NCBI GenBank assembly: GCA_023256475.1
Contig: JAGDXP010000012.1
Location: forward strand, 124,001-188,000
Direction of reading: 5' to 3'
Origin: Thermoplasmata archaeon
GTDB lineage: Archaea; Thermoplasmatota; Thermoplasmata; Thermoplasmatales; GCA-001856825
Length of the DNA: 64,000 bases
The position numbers and the translations under genes are program-made. This document shows, one piece after another, positions 27,848 to 37,174 of the stretch (within the stretch, counting starts at the first letter, position 1; every line of letters starts with the position of its first letter). The notes below the pieces were generated by a model that made no database searches, was not told where the DNA came from, and saw only the letters and a list, made by a program, of their open reading frames with translations.

Positions 27848-28315
27848 TCATTTATTCACCATTCTGGCTGTTTCTAAAAATAAATCATTTATATTTTCAC
27901 CTGTCTTAGCAGAAACGGGAATTATCTTTATCTTGCCCTTAACCAGTTCCATCACATCTTCTACCCAGAAGGTAGCAAGATACTTCATGTCTGCTTTATT
28001 AAGTGCAATTACGATTTTCTTATTACCAATATTCTCAAGTATAAACGGTACTTCCTTTATATCAGATTCCCTGGTTGGATCCAAAACCACGATAAAACCC
28101 GCTGTATTTTCTGTTGTTGGAAGGTTTCTAACTTCTTTTAGAATGAATGAAAATTTAGAATTATCAATGTTGATCAGACCACTTCTATAAAATGCACCCT
28201 CATCCTGAGAGCACCCGTCCATGTTATCATAAATGAATCTACATATTATGGAACTTTTTCCCGAACCTCTGGTCCCTGTTACGAGCACTTTAATAATCTT
28301 GGATTGGACGGGCAT
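27848..28315 (-). CDS. Small Ras-like GTPase with degenerate G3
   Basis: 155 residues: P-loop GTRGSGKSS near the N terminus, the nucleotide-specificity motif NKAD and the G5-like VSAKTGENI. No DxxG (G3) is visible; the corresponding stretch reads ILKEVRNLPTTENTAGFIVV. Gtr/Rab-like small GTPases of this size are known in archaea with unknown partners. Loss of G3 suggests altered hydrolysis or nucleotide binding only. It is first in a two-gene unit with endA. A TATA-like AAAAATAAATATG lies about 25-30 bases before the ATG. Confidence 0.7.
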   Translation of the reverse strand: MPVQSKIIKVLVTGTRGSGKSSIICRFIYDNMDGCSQDEGAFYRSGLINIDNSKFSFILKEVRNLPTTENTAGFIVVLDPTRESDIKEVPFILENIGNKKIVIALNKADMKYLATFWVEDVMELVKGKIKIIPVSAKTGENINDLFLETARMVNK

Positions 28316-28474
28316 TCAAGTTTCAATATCACCGCATATTTATTTTTTGCTAACAGCTATCATTTCAGTGGGAATTATACAATTTGAAATGGGAACAGCG
28401 GAGAACTTCCCGTCAATTCAACTTCTACAATGCACTGTTGAAAATTTTCCCAAAAAATTTAATCATGGGTTTTA

Positions 28475-29038
28475 ATGCACAATGGAACAAAAATGCTGAA
28501 TATGGTTCCTAGGAAGATTTTCTTTACCAAAGGGGTAGGACGCCACAAGAGTCAGTTGGGTTCATTCGAGAATGCGTTGAGAGATGCGGGTATTGCAAGA
28601 TTTAACTTGGTTGAGGTGAGTTCCATTTTTCCACCTTACGCTGAAATTGTGGACAGGGATGAGGGTCTAAGAGAGCTAAAATCGGGGCAGATCTTATTTT
28701 TGGTTCTCGCCAGAAACAGCTCAAACGAACTTAATAGGTTGATAACCGCATCCATAGGTCTTGCCATTCCAAGGAACAGGGAAAATTATGGATACCTTTC
28801 TGAATATCATACTTACGGAGAGCCGCCGGAAAAAGCCGGGGCTTTCGCGGAGAGTCTTGCAGCCGAAATGTTATCCTCCACTTTAGGTCTTGACAACTAT
28901 CTGGTAAAGGATGAGAGTACTGGTAGGTTCAGGTTGAACGATGCCATATTGCTAACCAGCAATGTAACTTCCTCAGCTGTGGTTGAAAAAGAAAATGAAT
29001 GGACGACAGTGGTAGCAGCTGCGGTTATGATAATCTAG
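28475..29038 (+). CDS. pdaD: Pyruvoyl-dependent arginine decarboxylase
   Basis: Makes agmatine from arginine for polyamine synthesis and for modified tRNA-Ile agmatidine. 187-residue proenzyme. Self-cleavage is expected between the two serines of LVEVSSIFPP (S49-S50), which leaves a pyruvoyl group on the larger chain. The catalytic region continues with GYLSEYHTYGEPPEKAG. The ATG at 28475 has a TATA-like AAATTTAAT about 25 bases upstream. Later ATGs at codons 7 and 10 are possible starts. Nine bases precede leuS. Confidence 0.93.
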   Translation: MHNGTKMLNMVPRKIFFTKGVGRHKSQLGSFENALRDAGIARFNLVEVSSIFPPYAEIVDRDEGLRELKSGQILFLVLARNSSNELNRLITASIGLAIPRNRENYGYLSEYHTYGEPPEKAGAFAESLAAEMLSSTLGLDNYLVKDESTGRFRLNDAILLTSNVTSSAVVEKENEWTTVVAAAVMII

Positions 29039-29047
29039 GGTGATTGT

Positions 29048-31765
29048 ATGCCATATGATTTTGGCAGAATAGAGTCAAAGTGGCTACAAAGGTGGGAGGC
29101 GGACAAGATCTTTCAACCAACTGAGACAGGAAAGAAATACCTACTGACAGTCCCCTATCCTTATGCCAATGGTGCCCTACACATAGGACATGGGAGGACT
29201 TATACAATAGGGGATATAATGGCAAGGTACCTGAGAATGAAGGGATATAACGTACTTTATCCCATGGGTTTTCATATATCTGGAACTCCTATATTGGGTT
29301 TCGCTAAGAAAATTGAAAAGGGTGATAAGGCAACAATTGATCTGTACAAATCTTATCTGGAATTATACGGAGACAATCCAGATTTAATAAAGGAATTCAG
29401 CAAACCAGAAAATATTGCAAATTATTTCGCCAATAAGATAATAAGTGATTTTAGCAATATGGGTTTTTCCATAGATTGGTCCAGAGTATTCAATACCGGA
29501 GAGCCCATTTATAATAAGTTCATAGAATGGCAATTCAGAAAGCTACATTCTATGGGCTTAATAAAACAGGGGGATTATCCAATCCTATATTCTATTGCGG
29601 AAGGAAATCCAGTCGGAGAAGACGATATAGCAGATGGTGATGTAGATAAAGTCTCAATTCTTGAGTTTGTAACAGTATTATTCCAATTTGAGGATAAATA
29701 CTTGGGGGCATCAACTCTAAGGCCGGAGACATTGGAGGGCGTAACTAATCTATTCATAAATCCTAACGGAATGTACACAATCATAGAATTAGATGGAAGG
29801 AAGATTGTCGTTTCAAAAGAGGCTGCGGAAAAATTGCAATATCAAAGGCAAATTGAGATAGTGGGAAATATAGATCCCAAAGAGTTAATTGGGAAGATTG
29901 CCAAAGAACCTCTTCATGGAAGATCCATTCCTATCATAGGTGCTGAATTTGTAGATACCGATAACGCCACAGGAATAGTTTATTCTGTTCCAGCTCATTC
30001 ACTTCAGGATTACCTTGCATTAAGGGAGTCCGGAGATAACATAGAGCCTATACAGATTATAGAAGGTGTAAATGAGAGCGTTGAAGATGTTATTGAGAAA
30101 TTCAAAATTTCATCTATAGGGGAAACTGAAAAGATCGAGGAAGCTACCAAATATCTCTATGAAATGGAATTCTATCACGGTATAATAAGCAAGGGAAAAT
30201 ATTCAGGCAAGTTTATAAGAGAAGTAAAGGACGAGATAAAGAATGATTACATAAAGGATAAGATAGCATTCATATTTTATGAAACAAGCAGAAAGGCAGT
30301 GACCAGGGAGGGAGACAAGGTTATTGTTGCTATAATTAATAATCAGTGGTTTATTGATTATTCCAATGAACAATGGAAGAATAAAGTCAGAAACCTGTTA
30401 AATGAGATGCAATTGAAACCGGACTCGCTGAGGAATCAGTTCATGCAGGTTGTTGATTGGATAAGGGAAAGGCCCTGTGCTAGGAAGAGAGGTCTGGGCA
30501 CAAGATTGCCCATGGACAGAAATTGGGTTATTGAGAGTTTAAGCGACTCAACGATATATCCTGCGCTGTATACCATAATAAGGGAACTAAGGGAAATGGA
30601 TTTCAACGAAATTGATGATGCTATTTTCGATTTCATATTCTTTGGCAAGGGAGAATTGAAAGGAAAATCCAATGATACCATAGAATTGGCTAAAAGGGCT
30701 AGAAAGGAATTTGAATTTTGGTATCCAGTAGATTGGAGACATACAGGATATCCACATATATCAAATCATCTAACATTTTATCTTTTTAATCATGTTGCAA
30801 TATTCCCCGAAGAAGACTGGCCAAAAGGTGTATCCACTGGCGGAATAGTCCTCTCTGAAGGCCAAAAGATGGCGAAGAGCAAGGGCAATGTAGTTCCACT
30901 GCTGACAGTTAAGAGGAAATACGGCGCAGATCTTTTCAGATTATACTTTGCGACAAACGCCGATGTATGGTACGATGTGGACTGGAGATCATCCGAAGTA
31001 AACATGATGCAGAAGAAGCTTGAAAAGTTTTATGAATACTTGACAAATGCAATCAAGTATGAAGGTGAACCGGAAGAGAGGGACCTCTGGATAGTTGGGA
31101 AATTTAATGAGAGGCTAAAGCACGCAGATGAAGCATTCGGAGATATGAGAATCAGAGAAGCAGCAGTAGAGCTATTCTACAATATGATGAATGATGTTCA
31201 GGAATTAGAATCTATAGCGGGTAAGGACAGAACCATGAGGGCCATCAAGAAGTTTGGGAGAGATTGGGCGCTTTCATTGTCACCCATAATACCATTTATT
31301 TCAGAAGAAATTAATGAATTATACGGTGGATCTGGGTATGCATCATTGTCATCATATCCCAGCTATAATGAAAGCCATAAGCAAATACTGGAAGAATGGG
31401 AATATGTGGAAGGATTATTGGAAGATTTCAAAAATATAATTAAAATTTATCCCAACAAGCCGGGTAAAATGAGGATCTATGTGGCTGAAGATTGGAAGAG
31501 GGAAGCATTTAAAAAATTCAACGAATTGGGTATGAAAGAATTTATGAAGTCAGCTACCCCAGAGCAGAGAGAATTCATATTAACAATTACAAAGAGAAAG
31601 GACGCAAAGAACTTGAGATTAAATGTAAATGAGATAATGGTTCTCGAGAGATACAAGGAAGACCTGGAGAATTATCTAAAACTCAAAATAGAGATATTGA
31701 AAACGGGAGAAGATGATAAATCAAAGAAGTCACTGCCCGGAAAGCCAGCCATACTTTTGGAATAA
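29048..31765 (+). CDS. leuS: Leucyl-tRNA synthetase, archaeal type
   Basis: 905 residues. Class I enzyme with HIGH as HIGH (45-48, in YANGALHIGHGRTY), a CP1 editing domain (TLRPETLEGVTNLFI, the threonine-rich editing site) and KMSKS as KMAKS (607-611, in EGQKMAKSKGNVV). The C-terminal anticodon and archaeal extension domain ends in a basic tail. Start ATG at 29048, nine bases after the arginine decarboxylase, so the two are probably one transcript. Confidence 0.96.
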   Translation: MPYDFGRIESKWLQRWEADKIFQPTETGKKYLLTVPYPYANGALHIGHGRTYTIGDIMARYLRMKGYNVLYPMGFHISGTPILGFAKKIEKGDKATIDLYKSYLELYGDNPDLIKEFSKPENIANYFANKIISDFSNMGFSIDWSRVFNTGEPIYNKFIEWQFRKLHSMGLIKQGDYPILYSIAEGNPVGEDDIADGDVDKVSILEFVTVLFQFEDKYLGASTLRPETLEGVTNLFINPNGMYTIIELDGRKIVVSKEAAEKLQYQRQIEIVGNIDPKELIGKIAKEPLHGRSIPIIGAEFVDTDNATGIVYSVPAHSLQDYLALRESGDNIEPIQIIEGVNESVEDVIEKFKISSIGETEKIEEATKYLYEMEFYHGIISKGKYSGKFIREVKDEIKNDYIKDKIAFIFYETSRKAVTREGDKVIVAIINNQWFIDYSNEQWKNKVRNLLNEMQLKPDSLRNQFMQVVDWIRERPCARKRGLGTRLPMDRNWVIESLSDSTIYPALYTIIRELREMDFNEIDDAIFDFIFFGKGELKGKSNDTIELAKRARKEFEFWYPVDWRHTGYPHISNHLTFYLFNHVAIFPEEDWPKGVSTGGIVLSEGQKMAKSKGNVVPLLTVKRKYGADLFRLYFATNADVWYDVDWRSSEVNMMQKKLEKFYEYLTNAIKYEGEPEERDLWIVGKFNERLKHADEAFGDMRIREAAVELFYNMMNDVQELESIAGKDRTMRAIKKFGRDWALSLSPIIPFISEEINELYGGSGYASLSSYPSYNESHKQILEEWEYVEGLLEDFKNIIKIYPNKPGKMRIYVAEDWKREAFKKFNELGMKEFMKSATPEQREFILTITKRKDAKNLRLNVNEIMVLERYKEDLENYLKLKIEILKTGEDDKSKKSLPGKPAILLE

Positions 31766-31802
31766 GAATTTGTATCGTGTTGCAAAAAATTTGCTTCTAT
31801 TA

Positions 31803-31821
31803 TTTTATTTTATAAATAAAA
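31803..31821. terminator. AT-rich inverted repeat between convergent genes
   Basis: TTTTATTT (31803-31810) and AAATAAAA (31814-31821) are perfect arms around three bases, in a very AT-rich gap between leuS and the convergent crotonase gene. T runs occur on both strands, so it may end transcription from both sides. Archaeal termination depends mainly on T runs, so the hairpin itself may be incidental. Confidence 0.4.
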
Positions 31822-31866
31822 ATAAGGATTTTATCCATTATAAATAAAATTCCATATTCACAATGA

Positions 31867-32592
31867 TTATCTCTTTCGGAATTTTTGCAGATACTCCCTT
31901 GCAGTGGGAGAAACCACAATTTTACCGAAATAAGCTGCTTCCAGATCTTCAGAATACACATCCTGAAGTAGCAGAAGTTTTATTTTTTCAATGGCCTCAG
32001 ATGAATAGCCTTTAAAATTCTGTGCCATGGCCATAGCATAGCTTTCAGGGTTATCATCCAGAAAGTTAACAAGTCCTATATTATAGGCTTCTTCTCCGGT
32101 TACATATTTTCCACTAATAAGCAAATATTTTCCGATTCCATTTCCAAGTATTCTTGATATTCTTTTTATTCCTCCCCAACCTGGGAAAATTCCCAGGGTA
32201 ACTTCAGGCAGTCCGATTTTTGCGGTCTTAGATGAAATTCTAATATCAGTGCTGAGAGCCAATTCCAAACCTCCACCAAGAGCACCTCCGCTAATTGCAG
32301 ATATTGTAACTCCAGGATATCTTTCAATCTGATTCATTAGGTTGTTACCCTTCAATGAAAATTCATAAGCAGTTTTCTCATCCATTGTGAAAAATTGATT
32401 AATATCAGCACCTGCTGAAAAAAATCCGCCATTCCCTTTAAAAATTATAACTTTAGCCCTGTCTTTCAAGGCGTTTTCCAATGATAATTGAATGCCATTC
32501 ATAACTTCCAGATTTATTGAATTCTTCTTCTCAGGGCGATTTATGGCAATTGTGGAAATGCCATCTTCAAATTTATATTCAATCTCAGGCAC
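31867..32592 (-). CDS. Enoyl-CoA hydratase/isomerase (crotonase family)
   Basis: 241 residues. The crotonase oxyanion-hole motifs are FFSAGADINQF and ISGGALGGGLELAL (first catalytic Glu position), and GLPEVTLGIFPGWGG holds the second Glu. This fits a 2-enoyl-CoA hydratase of fatty- or amino-acid breakdown, although the exact substrate cannot be read from the sequence. The start is GTG at 32592, overlapping the upstream gene's stop by eight bases. No acyl-CoA dehydrogenase or thiolase lies nearby. Confidence 0.92.
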   Translation of the reverse strand: MPEIEYKFEDGISTIAINRPEKKNSINLEVMNGIQLSLENALKDRAKVIIFKGNGGFFSAGADINQFFTMDEKTAYEFSLKGNNLMNQIERYPGVTISAISGGALGGGLELALSTDIRISSKTAKIGLPEVTLGIFPGWGGIKRISRILGNGIGKYLLISGKYVTGEEAYNIGLVNFLDDNPESYAMAMAQNFKGYSSEAIEKIKLLLLQDVYSEDLEAAYFGKIVVSPTAREYLQKFRKR

Positions 32593-33172
32593 CCTGAGTC
32601 ATCTCCCCGAGTTTCAATTTAAAAACTAATGATTCTCCATCTTTTTTCTTATCTTCTATATTGATATTTTTATTCGAAAGATCAATTATAGCCTTAATAT
32701 ATCCCTCTGCCATGTTTAAAAATGGCTCTCCATTCTTCCTTGGAGTGACCCTTAATAACACAACATGTTTTGAAATATCGGAACTACTTGATTTCAGGTA
32801 TGGTATTGAAAATAGGATGTTATCTTCAATAGTTTTTATAACTTGCCTCGGGGTTGAAAGTTTTGTTATCAGCTTGAGAAGGTTCGCCCTGTCTCCAAGT
32901 GCATATCCAAGCTGATTCATTCTCTCATTAAAATCTCCACCCAATGCCTTTGCCACAGCTATTATCAATTTGGCATAAACGTCTTCCGGATAGCTCGATA
33001 AAGTGCCTATCTCGTCCAGATTGCTGATTACAACACCATTGGAATTCAATTCTTTTAACATGATCTTAATCCCTTGCATTCCCCTTTTCTGCTTTAGGTA
33101 ATTTATGAAGAATTTTAAATCGGCGCCGCTTGCTTCTTCCATATTATATCGAATTTCAATATATTTTGCCAA
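32585..33172 (-). CDS. Unrecognised 195-residue protein, possibly heme-NO-binding/V4R-like fold
   Basis: No confident family. The stretch ISNLDEIGTLSSYPEDVYAK, followed by a helix pair LGGDFNERMNQLGYALG, loosely resembles DUF2378 and heme-NO-binding/V4R domain proteins. The C-terminal half has alternating strands (HVVLLRVTPRKNGEPF, LVFKLKLGEM). No signal peptide or membrane helix. It is upstream of and overlaps the crotonase gene, so co-expression is likely. The ATG at 33172 has an AT-rich region upstream. Confidence 0.6.
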   Translation of the reverse strand: MAKYIEIRYNMEEASGADLKFFINYLKQKRGMQGIKIMLKELNSNGVVISNLDEIGTLSSYPEDVYAKLIIAVAKALGGDFNERMNQLGYALGDRANLLKLITKLSTPRQVIKTIEDNILFSIPYLKSSSSDISKHVVLLRVTPRKNGEPFLNMAEGYIKAIIDLSNKNINIEDKKKDGESLVFKLKLGEMTQGA

Positions 33173-33199
33173 TTAAAATATTTTTTCTAGATTTCTATA

Positions 33200-34084
33200 T
33201 TAGAAAATATCCTGTACATTATACAGAGAACCTTTCAGGCCATCCAAGGCTATACCGCTACTAATAAAGAATGGATAAAAGTAGGTACCTTCAAATTTGA
33301 TCTTGATGCTTTCTTCCAATGGCTCAACTTTCTTCTTGATATAGATTAAGAAATATTTAGTTTCCTTTTCTTCAACTGTATATCCCATGTTATGCTGTGA
33401 GACCCATTTTTTGGCACCATGCATCGCTATGTCCGGCTCCCATTTAATATCCATTTCCTTATGCGGAAAGGGCCATTTATCAACAAGTTCAAATCCAGAA
33501 ACCGCTTCATCAGGCAACCCATTTAATGAATTAATCATCAATGCCCCATTTCTAGTAACGATCTTACCCTCCATGTTCACATCGCATTTGTATGAATAAA
33601 AATGGAATGGTATAAAATAAAGCTCTGATTTAACTCCTACCGAATCATTTATTTCATCTGTGGAAAGCTGAGGCTTAATAAATTTAGGTGTCTCACCAGT
33701 TTCAAGTCTAATGTAGATCGAATCATCCTCCTTATGTTCAACTTCTCTAGTTGTTTTAATGGGGTGCAGGCTGAGATCAATTACGCTCCTTCCTATTATG
33801 TTAATCAATTCATCTCTCTTTATGCAATTTATTTTCTTTGAAATGCAGTAGGAATAAATTTCTTGATCCACATCAACCAATGAGAAAACATATCTCTCTC
33901 CCGGGAAATCGCTGGTTGCGGAATTAAAATCTCTAACAAGGTCAATTTTATTTTCTGTTAGGAGCATTATAACTTCATTGGATCCATCTTGGTATTCAAC
34001 CCACAAGTATTTGTCAGGGTAACCTGGATAGATCCTGCCACCGGATGCAGAAACAATTTCTTCCAAAATGGACCTCAGGTTCAT
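33200..34084 (-). CDS. Unrecognised 294-residue protein, probably lineage-specific
   Basis: No family recognised. The N-terminal third (LRSILEEIVSASGGRIYPGY, YLWVEYQDGSNEVIMLLTEN, CISKKINCIKRDELINIIG) has an alpha/beta layout resembling the small restriction-endonuclease-like folds of archaeal Mrr-type proteins, but no catalytic motif is obvious. The middle has YFIPFHFYSYKCDVNME, and the C terminus has FLIYIKKKVEPLEESIKI. No signal or membrane segment. It lies 27 bases upstream of the 195-residue gene, so the three minus-strand genes may form one unit. Confidence 0.6.
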   Translation of the reverse strand: MNLRSILEEIVSASGGRIYPGYPDKYLWVEYQDGSNEVIMLLTENKIDLVRDFNSATSDFPGERYVFSLVDVDQEIYSYCISKKINCIKRDELINIIGRSVIDLSLHPIKTTREVEHKEDDSIYIRLETGETPKFIKPQLSTDEINDSVGVKSELYFIPFHFYSYKCDVNMEGKIVTRNGALMINSLNGLPDEAVSGFELVDKWPFPHKEMDIKWEPDIAMHGAKKWVSQHNMGYTVEEKETKYFLIYIKKKVEPLEESIKIKFEGTYFYPFFISSGIALDGLKGSLYNVQDIF

Positions 34085-34256
34085 CTTTCACTATTAATTT
34101 CATCATTGATTAAACAGTTTTCTGCGTGTCTTCAAAATTATTAACAAAACTTGCAACCCATATTGTGAGTTAAAATTAATTTTTTTTGTTTGTTCCAAAA
34201 TGATGAATTTGGTTATTTATTTATTTAATTTTTCAATTTGGGACTTGGGTAATAAG

Positions 34257-34811
34257 ATGTATGAAATACGTTTTCATGGAAGAGGTGGGCAGGGAGCTGT
34301 CACCGCATCCAAGATATTGGCTACCGCCGCCTTTAAAGAGGGAAAGTGGGTTACAAGTTTCCCCTTCTATGGAACAGAGCGCAGGGGGGCACCGGTTGCT
34401 GCTTTTACAAGGATTGATAATAATAAGGTTGAATTGAGGACGCAGATCTATAGTCCCGACACAGTAATACTTTTGGACAAATCATTGATGAATATAATCA
34501 ACGTAACAGATGGACTTAAAGAAAACGGTTTGATTCTCATTAACTCGAGGAAGAATGATGTGTTGAATCATCCAGAGCTGAAAAAATTCAAAGTTGCAGT
34601 TGTAGACGCTACATCAATAGCTATACGCAATAGGCTTGGAGATCCAGCACATCCCATAGTTAATACAGCTATTCTGGGTGCATATGCTAAAATATCGGGA
34701 ATTGTAAAACTGGAATCTATTATAGAAGCGACCAAGGATCTATCTCCTAGCAAGATAAATGAGAATATAAATGCAGTGAAACAGGCGTATGATGAAGTAG
34801 AGGTGATTTAA
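34257..34811 (+). CDS. porG: 2-oxoacid:ferredoxin oxidoreductase gamma subunit (pyruvate/2-oxoisovalerate type)
   Basis: 184 residues. The gamma-subunit signature is RFHGRGGQGAVTASKILATA, followed by FYGTERRGAPVAAF. The open frame extends back to 34200, but those 19 residues (NLVIYLFNFSIW and so on) come from an AT-rich promoter. The TATA-like TATTTATTTAATTTTT at about 34213-34228 lies 30-40 bases before the ATG at 34257. First gene of a seven-gene operon. The order gamma-delta-alpha-beta is that of four-subunit pyruvate or 2-oxoisovalerate oxidoreductases. Confidence 0.92.
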   Translation: MYEIRFHGRGGQGAVTASKILATAAFKEGKWVTSFPFYGTERRGAPVAAFTRIDNNKVELRTQIYSPDTVILLDKSLMNIINVTDGLKENGLILINSRKNDVLNHPELKKFKVAVVDATSIAIRNRLGDPAHPIVNTAILGAYAKISGIVKLESIIEATKDLSPSKINENINAVKQAYDEVEVI

Positions 34812-35105
34812 ATGGTTCTTGTTCCGACAGCATATGCCCCTTCAAGCAATAATAAAACTTCTTCCTGGAGAACCACAAAGCCGGTTATTGATTATGGGAA
34901 ATGCACCAGATGCATGATTTGCTGGAAGTTCTGTCCTGATGTTGCCATTGGTGTAACCCAAGGGATGAATCTTGAATTTCCCAATGAAAGGTTTGCCAAG
35001 ATGGAAGCCCCATACATTGATTACGATTATTGCAAAGGTTGTGGTATCTGTGCCAATGAATGCCCCTTCGATGCCATAGATATGGTTCAGGAGAGTGAGA
35101 TGTGA
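34812..35105 (+). CDS. porD: 2-oxoacid:ferredoxin oxidoreductase delta subunit (2[4Fe-4S] ferredoxin)
   Basis: 97 residues with two cluster motifs: CTRCMICWKFCP and CKGCGICANECP, each C-x2-C-x2-C-x3-C-P. It carries electrons from the TPP site to external ferredoxin. The ATG directly follows the gamma stop. The end overlaps the alpha start by four bases. Confidence 0.94.
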   Translation: MVLVPTAYAPSSNNKTSSWRTTKPVIDYGKCTRCMICWKFCPDVAIGVTQGMNLEFPNERFAKMEAPYIDYDYCKGCGICANECPFDAIDMVQESEM

Positions 35106-36280
35106 TGAGAAATATGAATAAAAATTGGAATATAATGACTGGTAATGAAGCGGTAGCGTTAGCCACAAAATTGGCAGGAGTTAGGTTTGTTTCTGCCTAT
35201 CCGATTACCCCTCAAACCGCAATCGTAGAAAAGATAGCCGAAATGGTTGCAAATGAAAAGATGGATGCTAAATTCATTGAGGTGGAGAGTGAGCACAGTG
35301 CAATGGCTTCCGTTATGGGCAGCGAACTGGCAGGGGTAAGATCCTTCACGGCATCAAGTTCTCATGGAATTCTCTATATGCACGAAATGCTGAATTGGGT
35401 AGCTGGGATGAGGCTTCCAATTTTGATGGCAGTGGTTAATAGATCCATAGGCCCTCCCTGGAATATTTGGGCTGATCATTCAGACACAATGATACAAAGA
35501 GATACAGGCTGGATGCAGCTATATGGTGAATCAAATCAGGAGGCCATGGACACAATAATTCTCGGGTACAAATTGGCAGAACATAAGGATATACTTTTGC
35601 CCATAATGGTAATGCAGGATGCATTCACGCTTTCACATACATCTGAGCCAGTTGAGATTAGGGATGAAATGGTAGTCAGGGAATTTTTAGGTGACCTAAA
35701 TTTGCCTTTCAAAATAGACACCAATAGGCCAATGGGGTATGGTTCCCTGATGCCACCAGATGGGCCATTCATGGAATTAAAGATGGATATGAAGAAATCC
35801 ATGTACTCTGCAGTTGATAGATTTGTTGAAATAACCAAAGAGTTTAATGATCTATTTGATGCAAATTTTCCAGGACCAGTTGAAGGTTTTATGATGGAAG
35901 ATGCTGATTATGCTCTCATAACTCTAGGCTCCATATCCTCCACTGCAAAATATGTAGTTAGGAATCTTAGAAATCAGGGTAAGAAGGTTGGCCTATTGAG
36001 GATTCTACTTTATAGGCCATTCCCAAAGGATTTGGTAATAAGCTATCTTAGGGGTCTGAAAGGGTTCGGAGTTGTTGACAGGAGCTCTACATACGGACCT
36101 TACGGATCACTTTATATGGATGTGATTTCATCCATATATGGAAAGCTAGAGATTCCGGCTGCTAATTTCGTGGCAGGGCTGGGAGGACGTGATGTAAGGG
36201 TTAAGGACTTCGAAGAGATGTTCACGAAGATAATGGAGGGGGAAGAGGGCGAAATATGGATTAATGTGGGGGTGAAGTAA
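35102..36280 (+). CDS. porA: 2-oxoacid:ferredoxin oxidoreductase alpha subunit
   Basis: 392 residues. Domain I (pyrimidine-binding TPP partner) starts GNEAVALATKLAGVRFVSAY with the YPITPQT motif; IEVESEHSAMASVMGSELAG follows. A transketolase C-terminal-like domain II comes later. The start is the GTG at 35102, overlapping the delta stop; the adjacent ATG codons (MRN, MNK) are alternatives. The specific substrate, pyruvate or a branched-chain 2-oxoacid, is not decidable by eye. Confidence 0.93.
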   Translation: MMRNMNKNWNIMTGNEAVALATKLAGVRFVSAYPITPQTAIVEKIAEMVANEKMDAKFIEVESEHSAMASVMGSELAGVRSFTASSSHGILYMHEMLNWVAGMRLPILMAVVNRSIGPPWNIWADHSDTMIQRDTGWMQLYGESNQEAMDTIILGYKLAEHKDILLPIMVMQDAFTLSHTSEPVEIRDEMVVREFLGDLNLPFKIDTNRPMGYGSLMPPDGPFMELKMDMKKSMYSAVDRFVEITKEFNDLFDANFPGPVEGFMMEDADYALITLGSISSTAKYVVRNLRNQGKKVGLLRILLYRPFPKDLVISYLRGLKGFGVVDRSSTYGPYGSLYMDVISSIYGKLEIPAANFVAGLGGRDVRVKDFEEMFTKIMEGEEGEIWINVGVK

Positions 36281-37174
36281 ATGCCATTTTCTATTCCAAA
36301 GGAAGAGTACATGATGTCTGGTCATACTGCCTGCGCAGGATGTGGCGCAACTCTTGCAATGAGATATGTAATGAAAGCAATGGGAGAAAAGACTGTGGTG
36401 ACAGTTCCGGCATCATGCTGGGCAGTTATCCCTGGAAATTATCCAAATACCGCTCTTAAAGTACCATTTATTTATACTCCATTTGCAAGCACAGGCGCTA
36501 CTATATCTGGAATCAGGGAGGCGCTAAATGAAGAGGGAAAGGAAGATTATAACGTAGTAGGTTTTGCTGGAGACGGTGGTACTGCCGACATAGGTCTACA
36601 GGCATTGAGTGCTGCCATGGAGAGAGGACACAATGTGTTCTACATAATGTATGATAATGAAGCATACATGAATACTGGAATACAGAGGAGCAGCAGCACA
36701 CCATATGGTGCATGGACCACCACAACACCTGTTGGAAAGGACAGGGTTTACAAGAAGGAGAATAAAAAGGTGGTAGCAGATATGATGATGGCACAGAAGG
36801 TTCCTTATGTAGCAACTGCATCCATAGCATTCCCTGAGGATTTGATAAAAAAGATACAGAACGCAAAGAAGGTTAAAGGGCCAAAATTTATTCAGATCTT
36901 ATCTCCGTGCCCTCCAGGCTGGTATTTCAATTCAGAGAATACTGTTAAGATAGCAAGGCTAGCTGTAGAGACAAGAATCTTTCCTCTCTATGAATACATA
37001 GAGGGCAAATTCACCCTATATAAAAATCCAAATCCTCTGCCTGTCGAAAAATATTTAGAGATTCAGGGAAGGTTCGGTCATTTAAGCACGGAGGAAATAC
37101 AGAAAATTCAAGAAAATGTTAACAAGAGATGGGAAGAATTATTGGATAGAGAAAAGGGCAAAGTGATTACATGA
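36281..37174 (+). CDS. porB: 2-oxoacid:ferredoxin oxidoreductase beta subunit (TPP-binding)
   Basis: 297 residues. Cluster cysteines are in HTACAGCGATLAM. The TPP/Mg motif begins GDGGTADIGLQALSAA and runs to YDNEAYMNTGIQRS, and a third cysteine pair region follows (LSPCPPGW). The ATG is directly after the alpha stop. The end overlaps iorA by ATGA. Confidence 0.94.
   Translation: MPFSIPKEEYMMSGHTACAGCGATLAMRYVMKAMGEKTVVTVPASCWAVIPGNYPNTALKVPFIYTPFASTGATISGIREALNEEGKEDYNVVGFAGDGGTADIGLQALSAAMERGHNVFYIMYDNEAYMNTGIQRSSSTPYGAWTTTTPVGKDRVYKKENKKVVADMMMAQKVPYVATASIAFPEDLIKKIQNAKKVKGPKFIQILSPCPPGWYFNSENTVKIARLAVETRIFPLYEYIEGKFTLYKNPNPLPVEKYLEIQGRFGHLSTEEIQKIQENVNKRWEELLDREKGKVIT

Noticed and set aside
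34200-34256. 19-residue extension of the gamma subunit
   Set aside because: It covers the probable TATA region. The subunit family starts at MYEIRFHGRG.
34842-35168. Two overlapping minus-strand ORFs near the ferredoxin subunit
   Set aside because: They are shadows of the delta and alpha subunit genes, whose cysteine motifs are unmistakable.
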